A stretch of 64,000 nucleotides of DNA from Ascidiaceihabitans sp039975415 (GCF_039975415.1 NZ_JBDWHD010000009.1), one strand, 5' to 3'. Positions 48,863 through 57,838 are shown, counted from the stretch's first letter. The notes: generated by a model not told the origin, from the letters alone. Numbers and translations are program-made.

Positions 48863-48892
48863 AAAAGAAGGCGGTGCAGGGGCACCACCTTC
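48863..48892 (-). terminator. Rho-independent terminator after the 26-residue peptide gene
   Basis: On the minus strand GAAGGUGGUGC pairs with GCACCGCCUUC (one G-U pair) around a 4-base loop and is followed by UUUU. It stops the small peptide transcript 82 bases past its stop codon and ahead of the cytochrome promoter. Confidence 0.8.
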
Positions 48893-48973
48893 TCGCGACA
48901 AAACCAGTCCACTCTTTATCCATCACCATCACTACATATCAGCGATGAATATTCGGTTTATGACTTGCGTGTT

Positions 48974-49054
48974 TTAGACCACTGTCACAGTGACGGCCCA
49001 CAGGCTCATCAGGGCTGCAAATCCGAAAACGGTGGGGATGATAACTTTCTCCAT
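48974..49054 (-). CDS. 26-residue single-helix membrane peptide
   Basis: On the minus strand ATG at 49054 opens MEKVIIPTVFGFAALMSLWA and ends in TVTVV before TAA. Almost the whole peptide is one membrane helix with a charged N-terminus. An AAGGAAG site lies about eight bases upstream and a strong terminator follows, so it looks like a real, separately transcribed gene. Small peptides of this kind often attach to respiratory complexes; the adjacent cytochrome and FNR box make that plausible, but there is no direct evidence. Confidence 0.65.
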   Translation of the reverse strand: MEKVIIPTVFGFAALMSLWAVTVTVV

Positions 49055-49256
49055 GACAAATCTTCCTTTCCAAGCAAAGCCTTAGCCTTGCGGTGCGTGC
49101 CGCGGCGGGTTGTCCGCTGCGATCATGATAAAGAGGTAGGTGCGACAGAATGACACAAACACCCCCATTTCCATCACCCTTCATCACGCGTTGCGGAGCG
49201 CTTGAAACTTTTGCAGCAAGCCTTACTCTGGCACGCATTCCAAAGGACACCACACG

Positions 49257-49667
49257 ATGACCCCTGAAAAAGCCCAAGCCATTCTGAATGAGAACTTTGC
49301 CCCTTGGGTGCGTGCGCTTGATCCTCGGGTGACCAAAATTTCGTCAGCCGGCGCTGTGCTGGAAATCCCTATCACTGATCAAATTACCCGCATGGGGGAT
49401 ATCGTGTCGGGTCAAACGATGGCCACATTGGCAGACACTGCAATGGTGTTCGCCTGCATCGGCGACCTTGGAACATTGGAACCTGTGGCCACCGTCACCC
49501 TTGATACACAATTCCTACGCCCCGGATCCGGCCGGATGCTGCGGGCCGAGGCCAGCGTAACGCGCACAGGCAAGGCGATGATCTTCACCCGCTGCGTTTT
49601 GACCACATGGCCGGGGGGCAAAGATGTGGCCCACGCCACTGCCACTTTTGCGCGGCCTGCAAAATGA
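49257..49667 (+). CDS. Hotdog-fold thioesterase (PaaI-type)
   Basis: This 136-aa protein has the hotdog fold with RMGDIVSGQTMATLADTAMVFACI near residue 45 (the catalytic region of PaaI-like thioesterases, with Gly-x-x-x-Asp-like context) and TVTLDTQFLRPGSGRMLRAEASV. Such enzymes cleave acyl-CoA thioesters. It is coupled to the next gene by an ATGA overlap. The acyl group is unknown. Confidence 0.85.
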   Translation: MTPEKAQAILNENFAPWVRALDPRVTKISSAGAVLEIPITDQITRMGDIVSGQTMATLADTAMVFACIGDLGTLEPVATVTLDTQFLRPGSGRMLRAEASVTRTGKAMIFTRCVLTTWPGGKDVAHATATFARPAK

Positions 49668-50347
49668 AGCATCTTCTGACGTTTTTCTTGTGCCTGGGCC
49701 TAGCATCCTGTGGCCGTCCGCTGACAGAAACCGAGATTGCATTTAGCAAAACGATCCACGGCGATGCGTTGGATGTCTCACGTGTGCGTTTGCACGACGG
49801 CGCCCCCACCCGCGCCGTCACCTTCAAACGCAAACCCCGTCCACGCACGACGTGCCGCGAACGTATTTTACCACCACCCACAACAGATATCGTCACCGCG
49901 AAACCCGCAGCTGTTGCCTTGTTTAACACTGTCTTATTCGACAAGGACTGGTTTCTGGACGACTATCTGCCGGACTATCCAGACCGTATCGGGCTGGTGG
50001 CTGCGATGCTGCTGGCACATGAACTGACCCATGTCTGGCAATGGCAAAACCGCGCCCAAACCGGATATTCACCACTGCGTGCCGCATCAGAGCATTCGAA
50101 AGGCGGCGATCCCTATCTGTTTGATATCACAAAACAACCCAAGTTCTCAGACTTCGGCTTTGAGCAGCAAGGCGCCATCGTGGAAGAATTCGTCTGCTGC
50201 CGCGCCCTCGCCCCGCAAGCCCCGCGCACCCAACGTCTGCATGCGTTGATTTCCGGCGCGATGCCTGTGGCCCCACTGCCCCAATCCCGCGAACATACTG
50301 TGCGTATGCCGTGGGATGGGGTGCAGATCCAAGGGATTTGCGGTTAG
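49664..50347 (+). CDS. Predicted lipoprotein with zinc-protease-like HExxH motif
   Basis: This 227-aa protein has a lipoprotein signal with LGLASCGRP (Cys16), then a domain with the metallopeptidase-type motif AHELTHVWQWQ near residue 118 and a possible third ligand in IVEEFVCCRAL. The similarity is to DUF4157-like minimal gluzincins, but no protease activity is proven. The ATG at 49664 overlaps the thioesterase stop, so the two are translated together. It converges on the Ldh-family gene. Confidence 0.78.
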   Translation: MKHLLTFFLCLGLASCGRPLTETEIAFSKTIHGDALDVSRVRLHDGAPTRAVTFKRKPRPRTTCRERILPPPTTDIVTAKPAAVALFNTVLFDKDWFLDDYLPDYPDRIGLVAAMLLAHELTHVWQWQNRAQTGYSPLRAASEHSKGGDPYLFDITKQPKFSDFGFEQQGAIVEEFVCCRALAPQAPRTQRLHALISGAMPVAPLPQSREHTVRMPWDGVQIQGICG

Positions 50348-50350
50348 GGT

Positions 50351-51337
50351 TTAGGGCGTTGCTTCGGCCAAGCCGGTGACAAGATCCCAAACCGCATCCG
50401 GCACCTCGACGGGATCCGCCGCGAGTCGGTTTTGCCCCGGCATACGGGCCCCTTCGTCCTGGGATACGGCTTGTGCCAGTTCTGTCATTCGTTCCCCGAA
50501 CCCATCGGTCACGCTTGGGTCCATGATAATGTAGTATTGCCCCAGATCATGCGGCGCGCCTTCCGGGGCCTTCAGGGGCTTCACGTCTTTGCTGAGGACC
50601 GACCCTGTCATGCCAGCCGCAAGAACTTCAGCCATCAGCCCAAAACCCCAGCCTTTGTAACCCCCCATAGACACCAACGATCCGCCAAGCGCCGCTTCCG
50701 GGTCTGTGGTGGGGTTGCCGTCTTTGTCGACGGCCCATCCTTCGGGAATACGCTCACCCGCTGCTTTGGCCATGGTTATTTTACCCAAAGCCACGGTGGT
50801 TGTAGATTGATCAAATTGCATCGCCAGACCGCCCTTGCCATCAGGAACCGAGAAAGCGATGGGATTTGTGCCGATCACGCGGGTTTTCCCACCAGGAGCC
50901 GCCACGATCGGCGACGCGTTGGTCAGGCCGATTGCGACAAACCCCGCGTTGGCAATCTGTTCGGTGAAATATCCCAACGATGTGCAGGTGTGTGCATGGC
51001 AAATAGCCAAGGTCGCCGTGCCAAACTGGCGGGCTGCATCCAGTGCAGTTGCGATGCCATAGGCGAAAGCCGGTTGTGCAAATCCGAACTGCGCATCAAC
51101 TTGAACAACCGCTGGACGCGGCGTTGTGATCAAGGGGGCCACTTCACCTTTAACACGGCCGGACAGCAGTTGCTGGCAATAGCTTTCTACATAATACAGC
51201 CCGCAAATGCGGTTGCCGTGGGCCTCTGCCTTGCGCACAGCGCGGGCCACCTCGGCGGCTGCAAAATTGCCTGCCCCATGCGCCAACAGCGCGATGCGGA
51301 CTGTTTTTTCAATTTCGTCTTGTGTGACCGTGACCAT
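50351..51337 (-). CDS. Ldh/YlbC-family NAD(P)-dependent 2-hydroxyacid dehydrogenase
   Basis: This 328-aa protein belongs to the malate/L-sulfolactate/ureidoglycolate dehydrogenase family, which does not use the Rossmann fold. Visible motifs are the N-terminal AARAVRKAEAHGNRICGLYYV-like stretch (Ala-His-Gly), the His in ICHAHTCTSLGYFTEQIA, TNASPIVAAPGG, GTNPIAFSVPDG and SMGGYKGWGFGLMAEVLA. The substrate varies in the family (malate, lactate, sulfolactate, delta1-piperideine-2-carboxylate). GGGG about eight bases ahead supports the ATG at 51337. Confidence 0.88.
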   Translation of the reverse strand: MVTVTQDEIEKTVRIALLAHGAGNFAAAEVARAVRKAEAHGNRICGLYYVESYCQQLLSGRVKGEVAPLITTPRPAVVQVDAQFGFAQPAFAYGIATALDAARQFGTATLAICHAHTCTSLGYFTEQIANAGFVAIGLTNASPIVAAPGGKTRVIGTNPIAFSVPDGKGGLAMQFDQSTTTVALGKITMAKAAGERIPEGWAVDKDGNPTTDPEAALGGSLVSMGGYKGWGFGLMAEVLAAGMTGSVLSKDVKPLKAPEGAPHDLGQYYIIMDPSVTDGFGERMTELAQAVSQDEGARMPGQNRLAADPVEVPDAVWDLVTGLAEATP

Positions 51338-51408
51338 ACCCGTCCCCCTGTTTCGACGTGTAGTCAAAACAAAGGGTTAGGCTTTGGTCAAGCGTTGATT
51401 GCCCCCAT

Positions 51409-52770
51409 TTAGGCTGTTGGTCCAACAATCACGATGTCATCTGCATCCAAGGCGACACCGATACCCTGCAAGGTGATCGTCGCACCCGTGCTGAGTGTAA
51501 TGATCAAATTGCCTTCATCGACGGTCTGGTCTGTAACCGATACATCCTCCGGCACCAATGCCTGCACAACAAGGCTGTCTTCCGCGTCGTTGTAGTCGGT
51601 GATTGTCACGGCACCCGTCGTGTCGCTGGCAACAATGAACTGATCTGCATCGGCGCCGCCTGTGCCAACATCGCCAGCCCCCAGGAACAACAAGTCTGCC
51701 CCCGCGCCACCCGTCAATGTATCTGCAGAGGCGTCGGATGCCGCTGTTTGCGTGCTTGTTGTGCCGTAAAGTGCGTCGTCGCCTTCACCGCCCTGCAAAA
51801 GATCCGCACCTTCACCACCAGCCAGCGTATCATTGCCATCGCCACCTATCACAGTGTCTGCGCCGGCACCGCCATCTGCGCTGTCATCACCTGCGCCCGC
51901 ATCAATGCTGTCGTCGCCCAGATCACCCGCAAGAGTGTCCGCGCCGATACCGCCAAACACTGTGTCGTTGTCGTCGCCGCCCATGATGTCATCGTCGCCG
52001 TTGCCACCGCCCAACAGATCCGCACCAGCACCACCGGTGATCGTGTCATTGTCGTCATTGCCGGCCACAACATCATCGCCGCCGCCGCCATTGATCACAT
52101 CAGCGCCTTCATTCCCCGAAAACGTGTCCGACCCTAGTCCGCCGTCCATCGTATCGTCACCTTGGCCGCCGAACAGTGAATCGTCGCCCTCACCGCCATC
52201 GATGCTGTCATTGGCCAAGCCGCCGCTTAGGGAATCATTACCCAAACCGCCCACAAGCGTGTCCGCACCGCTGCCACCTGACAAGCTGTCGTCACCTTCA
52301 CCACCATCCAGCATGTCGTCGCTCGCACCGCCTGTCAGGGCGTCATTGTCACCCCCGCCGCTCAAAGTGTCGCTGCCGGCGTCACCCGACAATGTGTCAG
52401 CGCCCAAATCACCCGAGATATTATCCCCGCCGTTGCCGCCACTGATCACGTCAGCGCCATCATTGCCCGACAGCATATCTGCACCATCTTCACCCAAGAT
52501 CGAATCCGCGCCGATGCCGCCTGAAATGACGTCTTCGCCACCGCCGCCAGACAGCGTGTCCGCGCCATCTGCTCCGGTAATGGTGTCATCACCGCTTTCA
52601 CCTGTCAGCGTCTCGTCAGTTCCGTCCGTGCCTGTCAATGTCAGGCCGGGATTGCCGACGGGTTCTACAGGCTCCGTGCCGCCCCCATCATCGTCGGATA
52701 TGGAATCCGTGTCGAAGACTGCAATCATCGGACCAAGCGCCGCGATCAACATGATCATAAGGGGTGTCAT
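51409..52770 (-). CDS. RTX-repeat (hemolysin-type calcium-binding) protein
   Basis: This 453-aa acidic protein has a short hydrophobic N-terminus (MTPLMIMLIAALGPMIAVF), an Asp-rich linker, then about thirty tandem nonapeptides of the type GGxGxDxLx between residues 50 and 340 that would form a calcium-binding beta-roll. A C-terminal beta domain follows (FIVASDTTGAVTITDYN ... NLIITLSTGATITLQG). Such proteins are normally exported by type I secretion, but no ABC exporter is nearby and the hydrophobic N-terminus is unusual for that route. AGGAG eight bases ahead of the ATG is good. No enzyme domain is present. Confidence 0.88.
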   Translation of the reverse strand: MTPLMIMLIAALGPMIAVFDTDSISDDDGGGTEPVEPVGNPGLTLTGTDGTDETLTGESGDDTITGADGADTLSGGGGEDVISGGIGADSILGEDGADMLSGNDGADVISGGNGGDNISGDLGADTLSGDAGSDTLSGGGDNDALTGGASDDMLDGGEGDDSLSGGSGADTLVGGLGNDSLSGGLANDSIDGGEGDDSLFGGQGDDTMDGGLGSDTFSGNEGADVINGGGGDDVVAGNDDNDTITGGAGADLLGGGNGDDDIMGGDDNDTVFGGIGADTLAGDLGDDSIDAGAGDDSADGGAGADTVIGGDGNDTLAGGEGADLLQGGEGDDALYGTTSTQTAASDASADTLTGGAGADLLFLGAGDVGTGGADADQFIVASDTTGAVTITDYNDAEDSLVVQALVPEDVSVTDQTVDEGNLIITLSTGATITLQGIGVALDADDIVIVGPTA

Positions 52771-52841
52771 AGGTGGTACTCCTGAACAAAACTAAGAGTT
52801 GCGTTTACCATGACTTTTATTCAAAAAATACGCGCCACGCG

Positions 52842-52858
52842 GGAAACAAACTGTTTCC
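52842..52858. other. 7-bp inverted repeat upstream of the RTX gene
   Basis: GGAAACA-AAC-TGTTTCC lies in the 143-base gap between the RTX gene and lolD. It could be an operator for the RTX gene or a weak terminator for lolD. Confidence 0.35.
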
Positions 52859-52913
52859 GCTTACGATGTGGCAATGCTAACGCACCTCAAAACTTCTAAA
52901 CAAAATCAGATCT

Positions 52914-53594
52914 TTACGACACAATCTGCCCTGCATCTAACCGCACCACCCGATCCATACGGGCTGCAAGTTCAAGATTGTGCGTCGCAATCACCGCAGC
53001 AAGGCCTGTTCCACGGACAAGGTCCATCAAAGCACCAAAAACCTGGTCAGAGGTGGCCGGATCCAGATTGCCTGTTGGCTCATCCCCCAATAGCAAACGC
53101 GGCCCGTTGGCCAAAGCCCTGCAAAACGCAACACGTTGTGCTTCGCCGCCCGACAGCTCTGCCGGACGGTGCAAGCTGCGGCCTTTCAATCCAACCTTAT
53201 CCAGCAGATCAAGCGCTTTGCCTTCTGCCATTTTCCGCGATGTGCCAGCGGTGAGTTGCGGCAAAACGATGTTCTCGACTGCGGAAAACTCGGGCAAAAG
53301 GTGATGGAACTGGTAAATAAACCCGACCTCATCACGCCGGATCACCGTACGTTTGTGGTCGTTTAGCCGTGTGACATCAGTGCCATTGAAAACGACTGCC
53401 CCTGTATCAGGCTGATCCAAAAGCCCCGCCATGTGCAAAAGTGTCGATTTGCCTGCGCCTGATGGTGCCACCAAAGCCACTACTTCACCTGCCTGCACCG
53501 TCAGATCGATGCCGCGCAACACCTGAACTTCGCCGGGCAGACCTGCGTTGTATGTCTTGGCCAGTTTTTGCAACTGCAACACTGGATCACTCAT
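52914..53594 (-). CDS. lolD: Lipoprotein-releasing ABC transporter ATPase
   Basis: LolD (226 aa) powers release of lipoproteins from the inner membrane. Walker A is APSGAGKSTLLH near residue 44, followed by the Q-loop GFIYQFHHLLPEF, the signature LSGGEAQRVAFCRAL, Walker B LLLGDEPTGNLD and the switch His in ATHNLELA. The LLPEFSAVEN stretch is diagnostic of LolD within MacB-type ATPases. It overlaps the permease gene by 8 bases. Confidence 0.94.
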   Translation of the reverse strand: MSDPVLQLQKLAKTYNAGLPGEVQVLRGIDLTVQAGEVVALVAPSGAGKSTLLHMAGLLDQPDTGAVVFNGTDVTRLNDHKRTVIRRDEVGFIYQFHHLLPEFSAVENIVLPQLTAGTSRKMAEGKALDLLDKVGLKGRSLHRPAELSGGEAQRVAFCRALANGPRLLLGDEPTGNLDPATSDQVFGALMDLVRGTGLAAVIATHNLELAARMDRVVRLDAGQIVS

Positions 53595-54873
53595 AGCGCA
53601 ACGCCTCTACCGGGTTCATGCGCGCCGCCTTTCGCGCGGGGAAAATCGTGATGATGAAACTGAGCCCCAATGACAATGCAACCGCTGCCACCACATCCCC
53701 CAATTCAAGCTTGGCAGTGGGAAAGATAAATCCCTGTTGTTCCAAGGACGTGCGCGCCTGTCCCATAAACAAGTCAACAAGCTGGTAAATGCCCTCAATG
53801 TTAACCGAAAAGAGCACACCCAACAGCAGACCGAACAGCGTGCCCATGGTGCCAATAGATGCACCAACAATGAAGAAAATCCGCAATACCTGCCCTTCCG
53901 TCAGCCCCATGGTGCGCAGAACCCCAATATCGCGGCCTTTGTTTTTCACCAGCATAATCAACCCACTGATGATGTTCATCGTTGCAATCAGCACCAGAAT
54001 GGCCAGCAAAATGAACAGCGCGTTGTCCTGCATGGAAATCGCACGCATAAAGCCCCCTGCCCGTTCCTGCCATGTCCATGGCAGCGCGCGATCGCCCGCT
54101 GCGGTCACAATCGCAGGCACCAGGCTCGCGATGTCTTCGGGGGCTTGCACCATCACTTCCAGTTCGGTTGCGACGCCTTCTTTGTTGAAGAATTCCTGAG
54201 CATCGGCAAGCGGAAGATAGGCCCGGCTTCCATCGATGTCGAAGCTGCCGGACTTAAAGATGTAGACGACTTCGTAAGCGTTGATGCGGGGACTTGTTCC
54301 AAAGGCTGTGCGCACGCCGTTGGGCGAAATCAGCTTGATGCGATCGCCAACATCCGCATTCAACGCTCGCGCCACACCAGATCCGATAGCAATGCCCTGA
54401 TCAAATCGTGCGATATCACCGCGCCCGGTTTCGGGGTTCACAACCTTTGGCAAAGACGCAAGATCAGACGCGGCGATGCCGTAGACGTCCAGTCCGCTGT
54501 TGTCCTGACGCAGACTTGCCATGACTTGGCCGCGCACCAAAGGTGCCACGCGCGTGACCCCGGCCACGGCATCAATACGCGCGGCCATGTCGTTGTAGTC
54601 GGCGATGTTGCGGTCTATTTGGCCGGTTTGCGTCACCTCACCCGCATTATAAATCGTCACATGCGCGTTGGCCCCAAGGATTGTGCCCACAAATTCAGCG
54701 CGAAACCCTGCGCGCACCGCCAAGGTCGCGATCAACGCAAAAACGGCCAATGTGATCCCGATCAGGCTGATCCACGTCATGACACTGACCCCGCCTTCGG
54801 CACGGCGGGCGCGCAAATAACGCCACGCGATCATCCATTCAAAGGGGGCAAAGGGCTTTGGGGTGCTGGCCAT
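53587..54873 (-). CDS. lolC: Lipoprotein-releasing system permease (LolC/E type)
   Basis: This 428-aa protein has four membrane helices with a large periplasmic domain between the first and second. It opens PFEWMIAWRYLRARRAEGGVSVMTWISLIGITLAV, a LolC/E hallmark, and closes with FIITIFPARKAARMNPVEALRYE. Only one permease is present, as in many alphaproteobacteria, where it acts as a homodimer with LolD. It lies downstream of proS and a DUF2937 gene on the same strand. Confidence 0.93.
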   Translation of the reverse strand: MASTPKPFAPFEWMIAWRYLRARRAEGGVSVMTWISLIGITLAVFALIATLAVRAGFRAEFVGTILGANAHVTIYNAGEVTQTGQIDRNIADYNDMAARIDAVAGVTRVAPLVRGQVMASLRQDNSGLDVYGIAASDLASLPKVVNPETGRGDIARFDQGIAIGSGVARALNADVGDRIKLISPNGVRTAFGTSPRINAYEVVYIFKSGSFDIDGSRAYLPLADAQEFFNKEGVATELEVMVQAPEDIASLVPAIVTAAGDRALPWTWQERAGGFMRAISMQDNALFILLAILVLIATMNIISGLIMLVKNKGRDIGVLRTMGLTEGQVLRIFFIVGASIGTMGTLFGLLLGVLFSVNIEGIYQLVDLFMGQARTSLEQQGFIFPTAKLELGDVVAAVALSLGLSFIITIFPARKAARMNPVEALRYE

Positions 54874-54925
54874 TTACGGCTCCTGCTGCTGCTCAGGCGC
54901 AAAGTGGACTTTGTGCTGCGTGGGG

Positions 54926-55426
54926 TCAAGCGTGCGTACGGCGCATGAACCGCAAGGGCCAGCGAAGAACAGCCAACACTGCGCCAAGCCCGATCATTCC
55001 TGCCAAAAAACCCACACCTGCAAACACGGCACCAGCAAAGTTCAACGGCAGCGCGGGTTGAAAATTGTCCCACGCCGCACCCGCAACATCCCCGTCGGTC
55101 ATCCGTGCGGCATGATAGGCGCGCGTAAAGGGGCCTTGCCCCTGCAAAGCATCCAGATCAGCGCTGAGCTTGGCGTGGCGCTCAAAGGTCCGCTCCATGT
55201 CTTTTCTGCGCCGTTCCACAAAGGCTGTGCCATTCATCTGATCCAATGCGGCGCTGCGGGTCAGACCTTCTTGCGCCGCAGATGCATCAAAATCCGCCAC
55301 AACCTGTGACAACGCATCCACGGCACCACCCAGCCGTTGCGCATATTGCTGCGAAAACTCCGGAAACTGCGATGTGGCGGCACCGGCAGCCAAACCACCG
55401 GCCAAAGTCAACGCACGCAAGATCAT
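54926..55426 (-). CDS. DUF2937 family protein
   Basis: This 166-aa protein starts with an N-terminal hydrophobic segment (residues 1-20), has a long helical middle (FPEFSQQYAQRLGGAVDALSQVVADFDASAAQEGL) and a second helix near the C-terminus (AGAVFAGVGFLAGMIGLGAVLAVL). The QQY.QRL.GA.DEL-like pattern is that of DUF2937. Function is unknown. It sits between proS (11 bases upstream) and lolC. Confidence 0.82.
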   Translation of the reverse strand: MILRALTLAGGLAAGAATSQFPEFSQQYAQRLGGAVDALSQVVADFDASAAQEGLTRSAALDQMNGTAFVERRRKDMERTFERHAKLSADLDALQGQGPFTRAYHAARMTDGDVAGAAWDNFQPALPLNFAGAVFAGVGFLAGMIGLGAVLAVLRWPLRFMRRTHA

Positions 55427-55437
55427 TGGCTTTCACC

Positions 55438-56775
55438 TCAGTGTTGCGCGTAAATTTCCGCAATTTTTTGCACTGCGGCCTCTGGTGCCATCTCGACACT
55501 TTCGCCCGTGCGCCGCGAGGTCAGTTCAACCACACCGTTTTTCAAACCACGAGGGCCAACGGTGATACGCCACGGCAGACCGATCAGGTCCATCGTGGCA
55601 AATTTCCCGCCCGCACGTTCCTTGCGGTCATCATAAAGCGGCTCTAGGCCAAGTGCTGTGATGGATTTGTACAACGCATCACAGGCCGCATCGGCTTCTT
55701 CGTCCCCTTGTTTCAGGTTCACAATACCGCAGTGGTAGGGCGTGACGCCTTCGGGCCAGATGATACCTTTGTCGTCATGGCTGGCTTCGATGATGGCGCC
55801 CAGCAACCGCGAAACGCCGATACCGTGACTGCCCATGTGCACAGGCGTCGGCTTACCATCAGGGCCTTGCACGGTCGCTTTCATCGCTTCGGAATACTTG
55901 GTGCCGAAGTAGAAAATCTGCCCCACTTCGATGCCACGAGCCGTTTTGCGGCGTTCTTCTGGAACTTCGTGAAACAGCGCTTCATCGTGGGTTTCGTCGG
56001 TGCGGGCGTATTTGGTGGTGAATTCTTCCATCACTGCGGCACATTGGGCGTGATCATCATAGTCGATGTCACGATCGCCAAACGTCAAATCGGTGACGGC
56101 GCTGTCATAGAAGACCTCGGATTCACCGGTGTCCGCCAGCACAAGGAATTCGTGTGTGTTGTCACCGCCAATAGGCCCTGAATCGGCGCGCATCGGGATC
56201 GCTTGCAGCCCCATGCGTTCATAAGTGCGCAGGTAGCTGACAAGGTGACGGTTGTAGGCGTGCAGCGCGTCTTCTTTGGTCAGGTCAAAGTTGTAGCCGT
56301 CTTTCATGTAAAATTCACGGCCCCGCATCACGCCAAAGCGCGGACGGACTTCATCGCGGAATTTCCATTGGATTTGGTACATGGTCAGCGGCAAATCTTT
56401 GTAGCTGCCGACATGTGCACGAAAAATATCCGTGATCATTTCTTCGGCCGTGGGTGTGAACAGCATATCGCGGCCATGGCGGTCTTTGATGCGCAGCATT
56501 TCCTCACCGTAGGCATCATAGCGCCCGCTTTCACGCCATAGATCAGCTGACTGGATTGTAGGCATTTGCATGGCGTGATGCCCTGCACGCGCTTGTTCTT
56601 CATGCACGATGTTTTCGATTTTGCGCAAAACTTTGAAGCCCAAAGGCAACCATGAATAGATACCGGCCGAAGACTGTTTGATCATGCCCGCACGCAGCAT
56701 CAAGCGGTGGCTGACAATCTGCGCCTCAGCGGGGTTTTCTTTGAGGACGGGCAGAAAATAGCGGCTCATACGCAT
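55438..56775 (-). CDS. proS: Prolyl-tRNA synthetase, short bacterial type
   Basis: ProS (445 aa) is a class II synthetase that charges tRNA-Pro. Motif 2 is RDEVRPRFGVMRGREFYMKDGYNF near residue 140, motif 3 is HMGSHGIGVSRLLGAIIE, and PTAEEMI marks the active site; a C-terminal anticodon-binding domain follows. It lacks the large editing insertion of E. coli ProRS, as usual in alphaproteobacteria. The ATG at 56775 follows AGGAG by nine bases. Confidence 0.97.
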   Translation of the reverse strand: MRMSRYFLPVLKENPAEAQIVSHRLMLRAGMIKQSSAGIYSWLPLGFKVLRKIENIVHEEQARAGHHAMQMPTIQSADLWRESGRYDAYGEEMLRIKDRHGRDMLFTPTAEEMITDIFRAHVGSYKDLPLTMYQIQWKFRDEVRPRFGVMRGREFYMKDGYNFDLTKEDALHAYNRHLVSYLRTYERMGLQAIPMRADSGPIGGDNTHEFLVLADTGESEVFYDSAVTDLTFGDRDIDYDDHAQCAAVMEEFTTKYARTDETHDEALFHEVPEERRKTARGIEVGQIFYFGTKYSEAMKATVQGPDGKPTPVHMGSHGIGVSRLLGAIIEASHDDKGIIWPEGVTPYHCGIVNLKQGDEEADAACDALYKSITALGLEPLYDDRKERAGGKFATMDLIGLPWRITVGPRGLKNGVVELTSRRTGESVEMAPEAAVQKIAEIYAQH

Positions 56776-56986
56776 GGGGGCGGCTCCTGATGACAATGTT
56801 TAGCTGTGAGTATGCCAAAGCGAGCGCACCCGCAATCTTACAATCGTCACACATGCTATGCGCCTTGACGCCTAGTTCAAAGCGGCTTTCGGACAGGTTT
56901 TTGCTTTGGTTTGCACAATTTTTCAAAAACATTGCCCCCTTCGTGATCCAATCAAAGACAGGGCGCGTATCTTGTTCATATCAAGC

Positions 56987-57003
56987 GTGTGCATTTTGCA
57001 CAC
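56987..57003 (+). other. 7-bp hairpin in the fasciclin gene leader
   Basis: GTGTGCA-TTT-TGCACAC is a perfect inverted repeat 25 bases ahead of the fasciclin-domain start. The rest of the 253-base gap after proS shows nothing I can name. It may be a regulatory site or mRNA leader structure. Confidence 0.4.
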
Positions 57004-57028
57004 ACATTTATGTGAAAGGACCACACCT

Positions 57029-57544
57029 ATGAAATCTTTGCGCACCCTGACCGCTGCCGCTGTCGCCGCCCTGACGCTGGGAACTGCCGCTTCTGCCAAC
57101 ACAATCGTGGACATTGCCGCAGGCGACGAACGTTTCTCGACTTTGGTGGCGGCTGTATCCGCTGCTGGGCTTGTGGAAACGTTGCAAGGCCCCGGCCCTT
57201 TCACAGTCTATGCGCCTGTCAATGACGCGTTTGCAGCATTACCTGCTGGCACCGTCGACACATTGTTGAAGCCTGAAAACAAAGGCGATCTGACAAACGT
57301 CCTGCTGTACCATGTCGACGACCGCAACCTGCCAGCCGAAGCGATCCCAGCGGGTTCAAACTATTTCAAACCGGTGCTGGCATCCGAACGCTTGTGCATC
57401 ACGAAAAGCTCCGCAGGTGTGTCCATCGCAGATGGCACCGGCGAAACCGCCAATGTGATTATCGCAAACATCAAGGCGGACAACGGCGTCATCCACGTGA
57501 TCGACAAAGTATTGCTGCCGGGCACGCGCCCTGCCTGCCACTAA
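57029..57544 (+). CDS. Secreted fasciclin-domain protein
   Basis: This 171-aa protein has a signal peptide (cleavage near ASA-NT, residue 23) and one fasciclin (FAS1) domain: RFSTLVAAVSAAGLVETLQGPGPFTVYAPVNDAFAALP with the H1 block, LLYHVDDRNLPAEA, and a C-terminal NGVIHVIDKVLLPG (H2). FAS1 domains serve in adhesion. One Cys pair (LCITKSS; RPACH) may form a disulfide. AAAGGA precedes the ATG. The gene is followed by a structured 3' region and a terminator. Confidence 0.92.
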   Translation: MKSLRTLTAAAVAALTLGTAASANTIVDIAAGDERFSTLVAAVSAAGLVETLQGPGPFTVYAPVNDAFAALPAGTVDTLLKPENKGDLTNVLLYHVDDRNLPAEAIPAGSNYFKPVLASERLCITKSSAGVSIADGTGETANVIIANIKADNGVIHVIDKVLLPGTRPACH

Positions 57545-57547
57545 AGG

Positions 57548-57600
57548 AAAAGTACTTTTTGTCGCGCATGTCGTCGGAACCCTGGTTCAAGACATGCGCG
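57548..57600 (+). other. Structured 3' region of the fasciclin transcript
   Basis: Directly after the stop lie AAAAGTACTTTT (12-bp palindrome, 57548-57559) and a hairpin with a 10-bp outer stem CGCGCATGTC/GACATGCGCG (57563-57572 with 57591-57600) that encloses GAACC-CT-GGTTC (57577-57588). It precedes the terminator by six bases. It may protect the transcript or yield a small RNA. Confidence 0.55.
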
Positions 57601-57605
57601 GCCAT

Positions 57606-57636
57606 AGCCCCGGGGTGCGAACTGCCGGGGCTTTTT
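57606..57636 (+). terminator. Rho-independent terminator after the fasciclin gene
   Basis: AGCCCCGG pairs with CCGGGGCT around an 11-base loop, and the stem runs into TTTTT. It closes the fasciclin transcript. Confidence 0.88.
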
Positions 57637-57838
57637 CGTGGCTAGAAGCTAAATGACGTCCACTGACAAAATATCTGCCGATCATCGGCAAAACCCGAGG
57701 TGATTTGGACATTGCGGTCAAGGTTAACCACTTATGTAAAGCATCGCCCCCGACCGGAAACGGCCAAGCAAAACGGGCAAACACCTTGAAATCCCGGCTG
57801 CCGTTTGCGATGTGATGCCTATCCCGAAGGAGAAACGC

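Noticed and set aside
51409..52770. CRISPR-like repeats
   Set aside because: The periodic DNA is the coding sequence of RTX nonapeptides on the minus strand; there are no unique spacers or cas genes.
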